A DNA stretch of 64,000 nucleotides from Anthonomus grandis grandis (taxonomy: Eukaryota; Arthropoda; Insecta; Coleoptera; Curculionidae), in assembly GCF_022605725.1 (NCBI RefSeq), contig NC_065551.1:6324001-6388000 (forward strand), given 5' to 3'. The notes beneath the pieces are model-generated. The model had not been told where the DNA came from. It saw nothing but the letters and a program-made list of their open reading frames with translations, and did no database searches. This document shows, in pieces, positions 55,133 to 64,000 of this stretch. The translations under genes and the position numbers were made by a program. How positions within the stretch are numbered: position 1 is the first letter of the stretch; every line of letters starts with the position of its first letter.

Positions 55133-55362
55133 AATTGACGAAAAACAAATAAAAACACACGGTCACGGTCTCACAACATGTAATTTAACGGGCTACACGT
55201 GTTTCGCTCTAGTTAGAGCATCATCATTTGTTTATTTATGTACTGTGAAGGATGGCTTCCAAAGGCCTGATGATGCTCTAACTAGAGCGAAACACGTGTA
55301 GCCCGTTAAATTACATGTTGTGAGACCGTGACTTTGTGTTTTTATTTGTTTTTCGTCAATTT
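55133..55362. repeat. Back-to-back PLE terminal repeats (230-bp palindrome)
   Basis: The left arm 55133-55227 is inverted at about 55268-55362 with very few differences; only about 40 bp separate them. Each arm carries the string CTAACTAGAGCGAAACACGT (minus strand on the left, plus on the right), that is, a hammerhead-like core facing outward. This looks like the inverted ends of a second PLE family with its coding part deleted. Confidence 0.72.
55264..55306 (+). ncRNA. Hammerhead-ribozyme-like motif of a second PLE family
   Basis: GGC (55264-55266), CTGATGA (55267-55273), an extra T, stem II GCTCT/AGAGC with a 4-nt loop (55275-55288), GAAA (55289-55292), stem III CA-CG-TG, then TA with predicted cleavage after 55300, and GCC (55301-55303), which pairs with GGC as stem I. 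All core positions are present apart from the extra U. The left arm copy on the minus strand (about 55187-55230) begins ATGATGA instead of CTGATGA, so its core is damaged. Confidence 0.68.
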
Positions 55363-55799
55363 GGTATGATAAGTCAATTATTAATATGCCAAATTTAAAG
55401 ATCCGACAATGTACATGAAAATCAATAAAGTGGGAGGATAATTATAAATTAAAATAAAAAAAGGCAGAAGTAGATTAAAAAAAAGATAATATGCTATTGA
55501 CTCAAAATAATTTTAGACATTTATCAGCAGTAAAAAAGATTCCAACATATCTGAAATAAAATGACTTTAAATAGTACTGAATATATTTTTGGAATTCATA
55601 ATATACAATGTATATATTTATTTTGTTTTTTGGACTTAACAAAATGACTACAATGAATAAATCCAATTACAGAGTATAAGAAAAAAGATTTACCCCCAAA
55701 AAAAAATACAAAAATGGAAAGCACTAAGCAATAAGGAGCCAGATAATCTGCTAAAGTAAGTATTTTACAATTGCTAAAAACTTACTGGATACTAACATA
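55363..55799. other. Intergenic, no gene seen
   Basis: AT-rich sequence; no motif recognised. Confidence 0.4.
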
Positions 55800-55937
55800 T
55801 ACAGAGGGGTGTTTAATTTTATATTTGAAAAAGTTTTATTAATCACCTCCTCCTCAGATTTGACATGTTTTTTTTGGTTAATTTTTTCAAAAGTTATTAA
55901 GGATCGTTTACTTGGAAATAAAAGCAATGTATATTAT
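55800..55937. repeat. Solo mariner end, related to the element at 11289-13576
   Basis: Reads TATACAGAGGGGTGTTTAAT, later AATCACCTCCTCCTCAGATT, then AAAGTTATTAAGGATCGTTT and AAAAGCAATGTA. The same block order (TATACAGGGGGACG, CACCTCCTCACC, AAGTTATTAAGGGTGGATCG, AAAGCACTGTA) occurs in the arms of the 11289-13576 element, though combined differently. No partner arm is nearby. Confidence 0.5.
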
Positions 55938-56179
55938 ATAAAGGTGAACCATATCATTGACTCAATCAGCTTCTGATATTACTTTTCGGAAGTTAAAAAA
56001 TATTCAGTCTAAAGGGCAGAGCCATGACATATTTTAAGATGATCTTTTTCCTATAGTCAAAAAGTTGTCTCCCATAATGTGAGAGTATGTAGAAGTCAGT
56101 GTGTCACATTGTCGTGTTCACATTAACTGTTGGTGAAGGTCTAACCCTCCAGGTTAATAATATTGTCTCTCCAGACAAC

Positions 56180-57850
56180 ATTATTGCCAGTCAAAGTCAA
56201 AGATAGCTTTATTATCATAACATAGTTGTTGACAAAGCCATTTGCCAAATTTAAATGTAGATATAAGATATATATTATAATAATTATAATAGGAACCAAG
56301 AAATATAAAAAACTTGAGAAAATGTGAAAAGAACAAAAACACTAAAAAATACAACATAACACAGATGTAACCTAGATGTAATAAAATTAAAATTTCGTCA
56401 ATGGCGGTAAACAGAAACATTAAAAGAAGCATCAGATCAAATTATCTGCATAAAACTCCTCCAAACTATAAAATCAATTTTAAGCAATTTAAGCAATTTT
56501 CTACCTTCAAATACAAATGAATTCCTAACAAGACTAAAGTGAGGAATAGGCAACCCAAGCAAACAGACCTGGCGGGTCGCATACTGTTTTTCAAGCTGAA
56601 GGTCCCCTGTAAATTTCTCAAAAATAAGTTTTACCGTTTTACCGTTTCCAAAACAAAGAGGCAGCATAAAGTCAAAATTTTACATTTACAAATAAAGGAC
56701 GACCGGACTGATTAGCAGACCTTACCCCGCATAAATAGCGAACTGCTCTCTTCTGAAATACAAACAAGCCATTAAAAAGATACTGTGAATAGAACCCCCA
56801 GAATGGGATGCCATACCGAAGATGCGGCTCAATTAGGGCATAATATGCATTTTTAGTTATTGGTTCATTGGTTTATCAATGGTTAAACCCATAAATATAT
56901 TAAACTGTTGGGTTGCAACAAAACGAGAGTCCATAAGAATATTCTTAATGGAACCTTTAAAATTGACAATAATAATCTTTGAAACATTAAAACTCAACAA
57001 ATTCGAGTCACACCAGGTTTTTACTTTGTGAAAACTTGCAGTTATTTTTTTGCTTAATTGAGATGGATCTGCATCATGCCATAAGATAGTTGTATCGTCT
57101 GCAAACCTAGTGAACTTCCCTTCAGTAAAAATTTGGGGAAGGTTATTAACATATAAAAGAAATAACAGTGGGCCCAAAACTGAACCCTGGGGAACACAAG
57201 CATTGACAGACAACTCCCTTGATATTTCATCATTGAAAAGTACTCCCCAGACTCGGCCAGACAGGTAGGACTTAAACCACTGAAACCTTATTTGTTTAAC
57301 TTTCCCAGAAGTATTTCATGATTCACACAGTCAAAAGCTTTCGACAAATCACAAAACACTGCTACAGGAGCATCACCGGCATTTAACCTATCATAGAGCT
57401 CCCGAAGAAATGCGAAAATCGCGTCCCCCGTGCCAACATCCTGTCGAAATCCAAACTGCTCAATTCTCAAAATATCATGTTGCTTAAGAAATGAAACAAC
57501 TCTCACCTTAACAAGTCTTTCAAGAACCTCTGTAGGAAGAGCCAGAAAAATACGCAAGGATATCTTATCCCAACTTAAACTAGTTTTATTTTTAATTCTA
57601 GAAAGAATCTCCCTCACTTTTAAAGCATCAGTGGGAGCAAGAAAAAAAGATTCAGGTACTCTTACATGTGACAAATATTTCAAGAGATTTCCAGTCTGTG
57701 TTATACTTTTTGAGAGGTTATCCGCTATAGTACAGTAAAACGAATTTAAATTGTCAGGTTTTAAAATGCTTGAAACCTGAGGAACATGACCAGCCTTACC
57801 CCTCAAGGCATTTACGATTCTCCATGACTCCTTAGCCCTATTACTTGATT
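56180..57850 (-). pseudogene. Minus-strand LINE, RT and C-terminus
   Basis: Minus-strand blocks: VSSILKPDNLNSFYCTIADN, VPESFFLAPTDALKVREILS, SLSWDKISLRIFLALPTEVL, IEQFGFRQDVGTGDAIFAFL and VFCDLSKAFDCVNHEILLGK (57806-57290; first Asp in DLSKAFD). After a frameshift come CVPQGSVLGPLLFLLYVNNL and KFTRFADDTTILWHDADPSQ (57213-57030; FADD intact). Then, after another break, LEKQYATRQVCLLGLPIPHF and VRNSFVFEGRKLLKLLKIDF (56620-56450). The 3' end on the minus strand is an AATAAAGCTATC string followed by TTTGACTTTGACT near 56187. A segment between palm and thumb around 57213-57288 is frameshifted only. The clade is not certain; the upstream part is missing. Confidence 0.82.
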
Positions 57851-58074
57851 TTTTTATACTTTCTTAAAAGTAAGTTTTTTTGCCATTAAAATTAAGGCTC
57901 TGTAAATTATTCGTAATTATTGAAATATTTTAAGTGTTGATTATGTGCCAGGAGTTGCCAAATGTGACTTTTCCTGTTCATGAGTTGAAGTTCTCTTTTT
58001 TTATTTATTTGAAAAGAACATGATTTACAATCATGAAGAAGCCAAGAAATCGGTCAAAAAATGAAAAACTACTG

Positions 58075-58370
58075 AAAAGTTGAAATCATGAAGCTTCCGT
58101 ATAAAAACACATTGGGTTCTGATGGTATACCAAATGGTTTGTTAAACCATTGTGTTTGCACTTTGGTCGTACTTGCTTTGTAAGCTATCTTAGAGAACTG
58201 CAATATTTCCTAGTAAATGGAAACATTGTTTTATAATTCCTATATTTAAGAGCAGTGAAAGGCATGTTGCTACTAACTACAGAAGTCTTTCTATCCAATC
58301 ATGAATCCCAGAACTATTTGACTTTTTAGTATGTGACCAGTTGTTTCTATTTTTTATGAACTATACAAGC
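58075..58370 (+). pseudogene. Plus-strand LINE reverse transcriptase relic
   Basis: The plus strand reads KLPYKNTLGSDGIPNGLLNH, then KWKHCFIIPIFKSSERHVAT and NYRSLSIQS, the first RT blocks (G-x-D-x-I-P, W-K, I-P-I-x-K-x, N-Y-R-P-I-S). Stops and shifts are frequent. The continuation is missing; a minus-strand LINE starts right after. Confidence 0.6.
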
Positions 58371-58384
58371 TGTTTCGAGTATAA

Positions 58385-59760
58385 ATAAGGAAGGCAGAGT
58401 TAAAATAGAATATTTTAGAAACAGATCACGGCAAACAGTATGAAATAGGACCCAACACAAAAAACGAAGTGCCTTTTTCTGCAAAACGAACATATAATTA
58501 AATAAATGCTGAGCACATGCTCCTCAAAACACAATACCATATCTAGGATATGATTCAATGAGAGCATGATAAGCATTCTTAGTCACCGCAAAGTCAAGAG
58601 AATTGGCATTCATTCTAATGGCGTAACCACTGGACGATTTTTTTTGCAAACTAGAGACATGGTCTTCAAATTTTAAATAAAAACCCAGAAATCTGGTTAA
58701 ACTAGAAGGATAAATTATATTTCTATTGAAAGCTGATGCCTGAAGATTGCATTTGAAAGTAAGAATATTGGTTTTAGAGGTGTTTTAGGTTGTTACTATC
58801 ACAGCACTGTTTTATAAAAGTCAAATCCTTATCAATGGTACTTTTCATTCATTTAGGGTCTGTATCATGCCAAAGAATAGTAGTGTCATCGGCAAAAATT
58901 GTGAATTTTCCAGAAATAGAGATGAGAGGAACATCATTGATATAAATTAAAAACAAGATGGAGCCAAGTACAGAACCCCGTGGCTCGCCAACGTCAATTG
59001 ATAGCCTCTCAGACTTTTTGTTACCAAAAACCATTCTTTGTGTTTTACCTGAGAGGTAAGAGTGAAACCAATCAAGTGCAACTCCTCTGAAACCATAAGC
59101 CTCAAGCTTACGCAGCAGAATTTTGTGACTCACACAGTCGAAACTTTGGAAAAAACGGCCGCCACATACTCTCCTGGGTTTAAATTTTAAGTAGAAGGAC
59201 TCCAGGAGGTTAAAAATTGCATCCAGCTGGAAACCAAATTGATAGATGTTAAGAAGATTATGCCTTTTAAGAAAACCCATCATATGAGCTTTTAGCAGTC
59301 TTTCAATCAGTTTGCCAAGGGTTGGAAGCAATGTTATTGGTCTAAGCTTCAAGGGACTGTTGAATTAACCTCCTTTGTGCAATGGGATTAGTAAGACATA
59401 CAAATGATCAAGGAAACATACTAGAGGAAAAGGAAACATTGATTATTTCAGAAAGTGTCACAGTGTGGCCTCTGGGAGAGCTGCCAGACAACCCTCACAG
59501 ACACATTATCCCACCAGACCAAAATGTTTCTTCTTTATATCACACAAAGATGCTTTAATTTTTCTAGGATCTGCAGGTCTAAGGAAAAATGATTCAGGAA
59601 ACTGGACATTTGTCAGATAGAAGCTCTGATCCACAATAGACTGAGGCAATTTCTGAGAGAGGCAGGTGAAAATGCCCTGATAATAGGTGTTAAGGGACTC
59701 AGCAGTTAATGTTTCAGAAGTATTCCCACCAGCACTTCTCATGTTATTTAAAATTCTCTA
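58385..59760 (-). pseudogene. Minus-strand LINE, RT part
   Basis: From right to left: RSAGGNTSETLTAESLNTYY and FPESFFLRPADPRKIKASLC (59742-59510); MKLRPITLLPTLGKLIERLL, YQFGFQLDAIFNLLESFYLK, RRVCGGRFFQSFDCVSHKIL (about 59150, where the catalytic block V-F-x-D-L-S-K-A-F-D is damaged to GRFFQSFD), YGFRGVALDWFHSYLSGKTQ, VGEPRGSVLGSILFLIYIND, FTIFADDTTILWHDTDP (58849-59352). Remnants with stops reach about 58385. It is the same broad family as the fragment at 56180-57850 (shared PESFFL and FADDTTILWHD strings) but a different copy. Confidence 0.8.
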
Positions 59761-59839
59761 ACTTTCCCTCCTCAACAGCATAGAGAACCAAATATTTTTA
59801 CAGGAAGATCTTGATAGATTAAATAAGAGTTTTCCCCAG

Positions 59840-60825
59840 TGTAATGTCGATCCAGTCTCTCACAAGCATTCAAGACCCTGATACATTTTTCCTTGGACCT
59901 ATAGATCCAAATGAGAGTGAAGCTGTCCTGCATGACATAAAGAGTAAGAATTCTGGTGGATGGGATGGTGTGATCTAGAGGCAGTTACTTTGCATAATAA
60001 TTCAATAAGTCCAATTGCCTATAAGCTTTTAAAATTTGAAGGCAACATATCTTACTTGCAATAAAAATTTTCATCTAACCTTTATGCTATTCGAGTAATT
60101 GCTAATTCCCTTAACTTTATTGTAGCCAAAAATGCTTACCATGCTCTCATTGAATCCCATCTTACGTATGGAATTGTCTTTGGGAGTTTGTTCCCAGTAT
60201 CTGTTTAATTCTTTATTTGTTATGCAGAAGAAGGCAATTCGCTATATGTGCAGTGTCCCTTTTCTCACTTCTTGTCGGGATCTTTTCTTGAGGCATTCCA
60301 TCCTAACCTTGCCCTCCTTATTTATAATGGAAACAGCTTGTATTGTTCATAAGAAATACAAACATGAGCTTAATTCGCCATCTGAGTACAATCTTCATAA
60401 CACATTTTCTCTGCCTCTTCCTATTCCAAGAACTGAGAAGGTAAGGGCCTAATTTGTATACGGCGGCAGGAAGCTTTTTAATCATTTACATCTTAATTTG
60501 AGGAATACTGAATGTGACCTTAAATTTAGGAAAACATTAAAGACATTTTTATAAAGTGAAGGTTTTTACTCATTGGATGAATTTTATGCCAGACACTTTT
60601 AGATTGGAGACACTTTTAGTCATATTATTTTGTTTTATATGTTATCTTTATTATTGTTATTCACTGACTAGATTTGATACATGTATTTTATAAGCTTTAA
60701 AACCTTTACCTGTAATATTTCCTTATTTTGTTTTATAAATATTTCCACTATTTTCTTTTTTTTACAGCTTTGTTAACAACTTTTAGGTTTATAACAATAA
60801 AGGAATTTTTGAATTTGAATTTAAA
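59840..60825 (+). pseudogene. Plus-strand LINE fragment with internal deletion
   Basis: NIQDPDTFFLGPIDPNESEA and HDIKSKNSGGWDGVI (59860-59970) are the start of the RT region. The RT palm is then deleted, and C-terminal blocks follow: NLYAIRVIANSLNFIVAKNA, YHALIESHLTYGI, IRYMCSVPFLTSCRDLFLRH, ILTLPSLFIMETACIVHKKY (60060-60370). The 3' untranslated region ends AATAAAGGAATTTTTGAATT plus TTGAATTT units at about 60798-60825. The C-terminal wording is close to that of 61780-62480. Confidence 0.75.
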
Positions 60826-60934
60826 TGACTGCTGTCAGATAAACAAGGTCAAATTTAATATAACTAAATGATGTGAAATTAGATTTTTCAAAGGAAATAG
60901 AAAGTTCAATACTTCTTACTCATTGCAAGGGGTC
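60826..60934. other. Short spacer between opposed LINE tails
   Basis: Nothing recognised; it separates the 3' tail of the plus-strand LINE from that of the minus-strand LINE. Confidence 0.4.
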
Positions 60935-61575
60935 AAAGTCAGAGTCAAAGTCAAAATATACTTTATTTGCTAAGTTTACAAACTTGTGCTAAAAGCTTCC
61001 TAATCCTAGAATTTATAATACTAGTATTTATTTGGTTATATAGGATACAGGACAAAAACAGAATACAGAATCAATTTTGATTGTACATAGAAGCATATTC
61101 ATTATAATCAAAGAAAAAACCAAAAAACAAGAAAAGAAAAGGCAAGAACCAACATAAAACAAGAATAATAAAAAAAAATCTGATCAACAGATATATAATT
61201 AATTTTAAATATTAAAATGAGTCGTTAAAATACTCTTCAATGCTGTAGTAAGCTTTTGGTAGGATTAAATTAGTTAGTTCTCGCCTAAACTTTTTAAGGT
61301 CTGTAACAGTCCTAATCGAAAAAGGAACATGATTAAATATTTTACGACTAATAAATATAAGAGAGTTTCTTGTAAGTGAGGATTGGAAGAGATAAGTTGT
61401 TTACTTGACAAGTATTATGACTGGTGCAGGATGGTGGACTAACGGATTTATGTATGAGTGTTGCAGTTTCCAATATAAGGAGTGAGAAAACTGTTAAAAT
61501 TCTTTCAGCTACAAAATGAGGTTTACAAAACTGGGTAACTCCAAAATATGTCTCCTGAATCGAGGTGTCGTTTTC
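60935..61575 (-). pseudogene. Minus-strand LINE C-terminal fragment with TTTGAC tail
   Basis: Minus-strand reading after shifts: ERILTVFSLLILETATLIHK, CTSHNTCQVNNLSLPIL, then KKLSYIY-type remnants and AELTNLILPKAYYSIEEYF-like sequence near 61230-61260. The minus-strand 3' end reads AATAAAGTATATTTTGACTT then TTTGACTCTGACTTTGAC at 60938-60960. This is the same LINE group as 43343-43879 and 61780-62480, in opposite orientation. Confidence 0.7.
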
Positions 61576-61619
61576 AATGAAAACTTAGTAATAGTAAAAC
61601 CATAAAAAATGCTAAAATA

Positions 61620-61745
61620 GTTAGGAGCTGCAAGAATTTTTTTGTATATTCAAATAAGAATATTTATTGTTCCTTAGTTAGGTCTAGTTTAGAGTATGCA
61701 TCAGAGATTTGGTCTCCATATTACATTGAAAGAAAGCATTCAGCA
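61620..61745 (+). pseudogene. Jockey-type LINE relic
   Basis: Reads KNIYCSLVRSSLEYASEIWS and PYYIERKHSA, the block that follows the RT thumb in jockey/CR1-type elements (L-V-R-S-x-L-E-Y-A-S-x-I-W). It is only about 40 codons and differs from the neighbouring copies, so it is probably an older fragment of another family. Confidence 0.55.
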
Positions 61746-61779
61746 TAAATTCTTGTAAGTTTTCTCATAGAAATTTAAC

Positions 61780-62480
61780 TTGATCAAAGTGGATCACAAC
61801 TACTTTTCTCTTATTGAGTCCCATCTTCGTTATGGCTTGCCTTTTTGGGGTTTAAGCAACAAGGGATTATTAAACATAATTTTTGTAATTCAAAAAAAGG
61901 CAGTTAGATATCTATGTTCCCCTGGGTTAAGAGATTCTTGTAAGACTCTCTTTATATCTCAAAAAATCATAACTCTTTTTTCTCTTTTTATCTTAGAAAC
62001 AGCTACTCTTATTCATAAATGTCCTAAACCTCCCTCTAACACTGGTCATATGACTCGCCAGGTTAACGATTTTCCCTTACCAATCCCTACATCCTCCCTC
62101 ATGAAGAACTCACTTATATACCTTAGCAAAAAAATGTACAACCATGTTCCTCTATGTATCAGACAAATTTTAGTTAAGAGATCAAAAAGGAATTAAAATC
62201 ACTTTTATTATCCAGGACATATTATAGCCTTGACGATTTTTTTAATGATACCTTTTAACCTGTGCTCTGACATCATTTTAGTGTTTTAGTTTTGTTTCCT
62301 GTTAAATAATGTAATTTACTTCTTCTAAATTCTGTTTTATTGACAGCTTTACTTATTTTTTAATGAAATTTATCAAAAAGATGCTTTTTTTTTCTCAATC
62401 TGTTTTGTTATGATTAATTTTGGTAATGTGTGTAAATTTTATGGTAAAGTGTTTTAGATGTTATGTTTGTTTGAAATTTG
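61780..62480 (+). pseudogene. 5'-truncated LINE, C-terminus of ORF2 and 3' end
   Basis: YFSLIESHLRYGLPFWGLSN, VIQKKAVRYLCSPGLRDSCK, LFILETATLIHKCPKPPSNT, GHMTRQVNDFPLPIPTSSLM and YLSKKMYNHVPLCIRQIL (61795-62190), then a frameshift and KRELKSLLLSRTYYSLDDFF-type remnants to 62258. The 3' untranslated region runs to GAAATTTGAAATTTAAAG near 62490. It is a sister copy of the insert at 43343-43879, which extends from the same DTGH/NTGH block. Confidence 0.82.
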
Positions 62481-62504
62481 AAATTTAAAGTGAATTTGGA
62501 ATTT

Positions 62505-62885
62505 TTTAGTTTTTACTGGCTGAACAGTCATCAAGATGTTGAACGCTGGTGCCGACAGTGTGAGCAGTGTTCGTCAAGCAAGGGCCCAAGAACCCGGACA
62601 AGAGGAAAGATGATGCAGTATCTTGTTGGTGCACCCTTTGAACGAATTGCCATAGACGTAGCAGGACCCTTTCCTACTAGTAGCTCCGGAAACCGATATG
62701 CTCTTGTTGCTATGGATTACTTTAGTAAGTGGCCCGAGGTATATCCGATTCCGAACCAAGAAGCAACGACAGTAGCTGAAGTGCTGTTCCAGAACTGGAT
62801 TTGTCGATTTGGTGTACCCAGAGAGATACATTTAGACCAAGGAAGGAACTTTGAGTCACAAATATTCCAACAAGTATGCCAGTTG
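62505..62885 (+). pseudogene. Ty3/Gypsy integrase fragment
   Basis: Open frame from FYWLNSHQDVERWCRQCEQC (the C-x-x-C half of the H-H-C-C zinc finger), then GKMMQYLVGAPFERIAIDVA (first catalytic Asp in AIDVAGPFP), YALVAMDYFSKWPEVYPIPN, and FGVPREIHLDQGRNFESQIF (second Asp in LDQG, usually SDQG). It breaks off after QQVCQLL at 62885, before the catalytic Glu. The zinc-finger His pair, reverse transcriptase, gag and long terminal repeats are absent. The piece is open and little mutated, so it is a recent but truncated copy; retroposition or an assembly break are alternatives. Confidence 0.88.
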
Positions 62886-63179
62886 CTTATTTCTTATTTT
62901 CTTATTTGTTTCCTAGAAGAAACTTCTAGAAAATATATTTATTTCACAATATATCAGTGATTACAATAGAATGATATTATTTAATTATTTCAAAAATTAA
63001 ACTATAGCTATATCTAATACAAGTCTTAGTACTCAACACCTAGATGTAAAAACATCTGTATGTGCGTAGTAAAGTTTTCTAATAATTTGTTACATTTATT
63101 TGTAATATAATTCTACACCGTGAAAACCAAAACAAAAACAATTCTACTATAACAATTTGCATATACAATTAAAAGATTA
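62886..63179. other. Intergenic, no gene seen
   Basis: AT-rich sequence between the integrase fragment and the 3' end of the last LINE. Confidence 0.4.
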
Positions 63180-64000
63180 GTAATGTTAACATCATAGATC
63201 TCCTAAATCTACCCAAATAGACATAAAAGCACAAAAACTAGTTAAAAATCCTTACAAATTGATGGTGATTTTCAAATATTACATTCTTTGTTAGTAATTT
63301 AAATCTTTTCATTCTAGAACATATTTTTACCTCTCTTGGTAATAAGTTATAAAGTTTTGGGCCAAAGTAGTTTATATGCCTCAGATTAAGATTATTTAAA
63401 CTTGTCGGAATTTTTATGTGCTCGTGATATCTAGCTCTTGCTTCATAGGAATGATCTATCAAAATCTTTAAGTTAGGTTGAGTGTGTATATAGGAACATG
63501 TTGTAAGTATATATAACGATCTAATATCTAGAATATCTTTATTAAAAAGCAAATGAGAAGGATATAAACGGTTTTTCTTAAGAATTATTTTTAAAATGTA
63601 CTTCTGTATTATATTTAACTTATATAAGCTGTTATTATAAAGTCCTCCCCACACCAGTATTCCGTATTTTAAAATTGACTCTACAAATGCTTTATAAATG
63701 ATAGTGAGTGTTTTTTTATTCAAAAATTCTCTTAGCAAGTAAAATTTATGAACAACTTTTCGGACTTTGTTGGAGACATGATCAATATGTGTTTTCCACT
63801 TTAAATTTTTGTCGATTATAATACCGAGATATTTTGTAGATGAGGTCTCCTTAATGCAATCATCATTAAATAAAATCGAGGTATACTCAGGTCTATTTAC
63901 ACTAGTCAAAGAAAAAGCTATGTAATTAGTTTTTGTTAAATTCAAAGTTAGTTTAGAAGTTTCTAGCCAGTTTTTTATTTCTACCAATATGTTCATGGAT
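63180..64000 (-). pseudogene. LINE ORF2 C-terminal half running off the window
   Basis: Uninterrupted minus-strand frame from the window edge to 63238 (252 residues visible). EIKNWLETSKLTLNLTKTNY is the RT block after FADD; SSTKYLGIIIDKNLKWKTHI and IYKAFVESILKYGILVWGGL are thumb and linker blocks; LYKLNIIQKYILKIILKKNR, LYPSHLLFNKDILDIRSLYI, NYFGPKLYNLLPREVKICSR and a basic C-terminus ending VRIFN follow. No lesion is visible, so this may be a recent copy whose remaining part lies to the right. It is related to the fragment at 48965-49720. Confidence 0.85.

Noticed and set aside
1..64000. CRISPR arrays, operons, rRNA genes, prokaryotic promoters or terminators
   Set aside because: No spaced direct repeats, no rRNA blocks and no compact same-strand gene runs; the window is eukaryotic, with introns and nested transposons.

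Overview
The window reads as nuclear DNA of an insect. It is AT-rich, has GT-AG introns, carries one split host gene, and is saturated with class I and class II transposable elements. The families present (DD41D rosa-type mariners with CAGGGTG ends, Tc1, a Penelope-like element, jockey/CR1-type non-LTR elements and a Ty3/Gypsy integrase) fit an arthropod. A beetle is my guess, not something the sequence proves.

Host gene. The only cellular gene I can assemble lies on the minus strand and covers most of the window. Exon 1 is at 50983-51128, exon 2 at 47801-48088, exon 3 at 19471-19743 and exon 4 at 13928-14172. All four have consensus splice sites and all joins keep phase (317 codons plus one base). 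The product starts with an Arg/Ser-rich basic segment, has an acidic YSSED patch and reaches a hydrophobic membrane segment at the end of exon 4. It resembles the nucleoplasmic part of an insect inner-nuclear-membrane protein, possibly a SUN-domain (klaroid-like) protein. The remaining exons lie left of the window. Intron 1 is 2.9 kb, intron 2 about 28 kb, intron 3 5.3 kb, and intron 4 at least 13.9 kb. Nearly all transposons left of 51 kb therefore sit inside introns of this one gene.

Layout. 1-3366: the 3' end of one DD41D mariner, split by a second DD41D element (234-3046). 3748-13706: a Penelope-like element (PLE) whose two inverted terminal copies each carry a hammerhead-ribozyme-like core; it has been invaded by two DD41D elements, a Tc1 element within a PIF/Harbinger-like relic, and an inverted PLE segment with a GIY-YIG nuclease. 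13928-19743: exons 4 and 3 with another DD41D element between them. 20143-23578: a DNA transposon I cannot place, with about ten subterminal copies of one motif. 25045-27371: a DD41D element. 27960-39728: one non-LTR retrotransposon broken by three insertions: a DD41D element, a palindromic composite containing a DD82E (Sailor-like) element, and an internally deleted DD41D element. 40998-47263: a DD41D element carrying Helitron-like and LINE insertions, a minus-strand LINE, and a MITE. 47801-51128: exons 2 and 1. 52309-54221: the youngest-looking DD41D element, with an uninterrupted reading frame but its third catalytic Asp changed to Val. 54.7-64 kb: a back-to-back PLE terminal palindrome, at least seven LINE fragments in both orientations, and a Ty3/Gypsy integrase piece.

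No prokaryotic operons, CRISPR arrays, rRNA genes or convincing tRNA genes are present. Apart from the host exons, almost every coding stretch is a decayed transposase or reverse transcriptase. The story of the window is layered insertion: the nesting order gives relative ages, and several layers (ribozyme-bearing PLE ends, double-layered mariner ends, the unplaced 20-23 kb element) deserve a second look.
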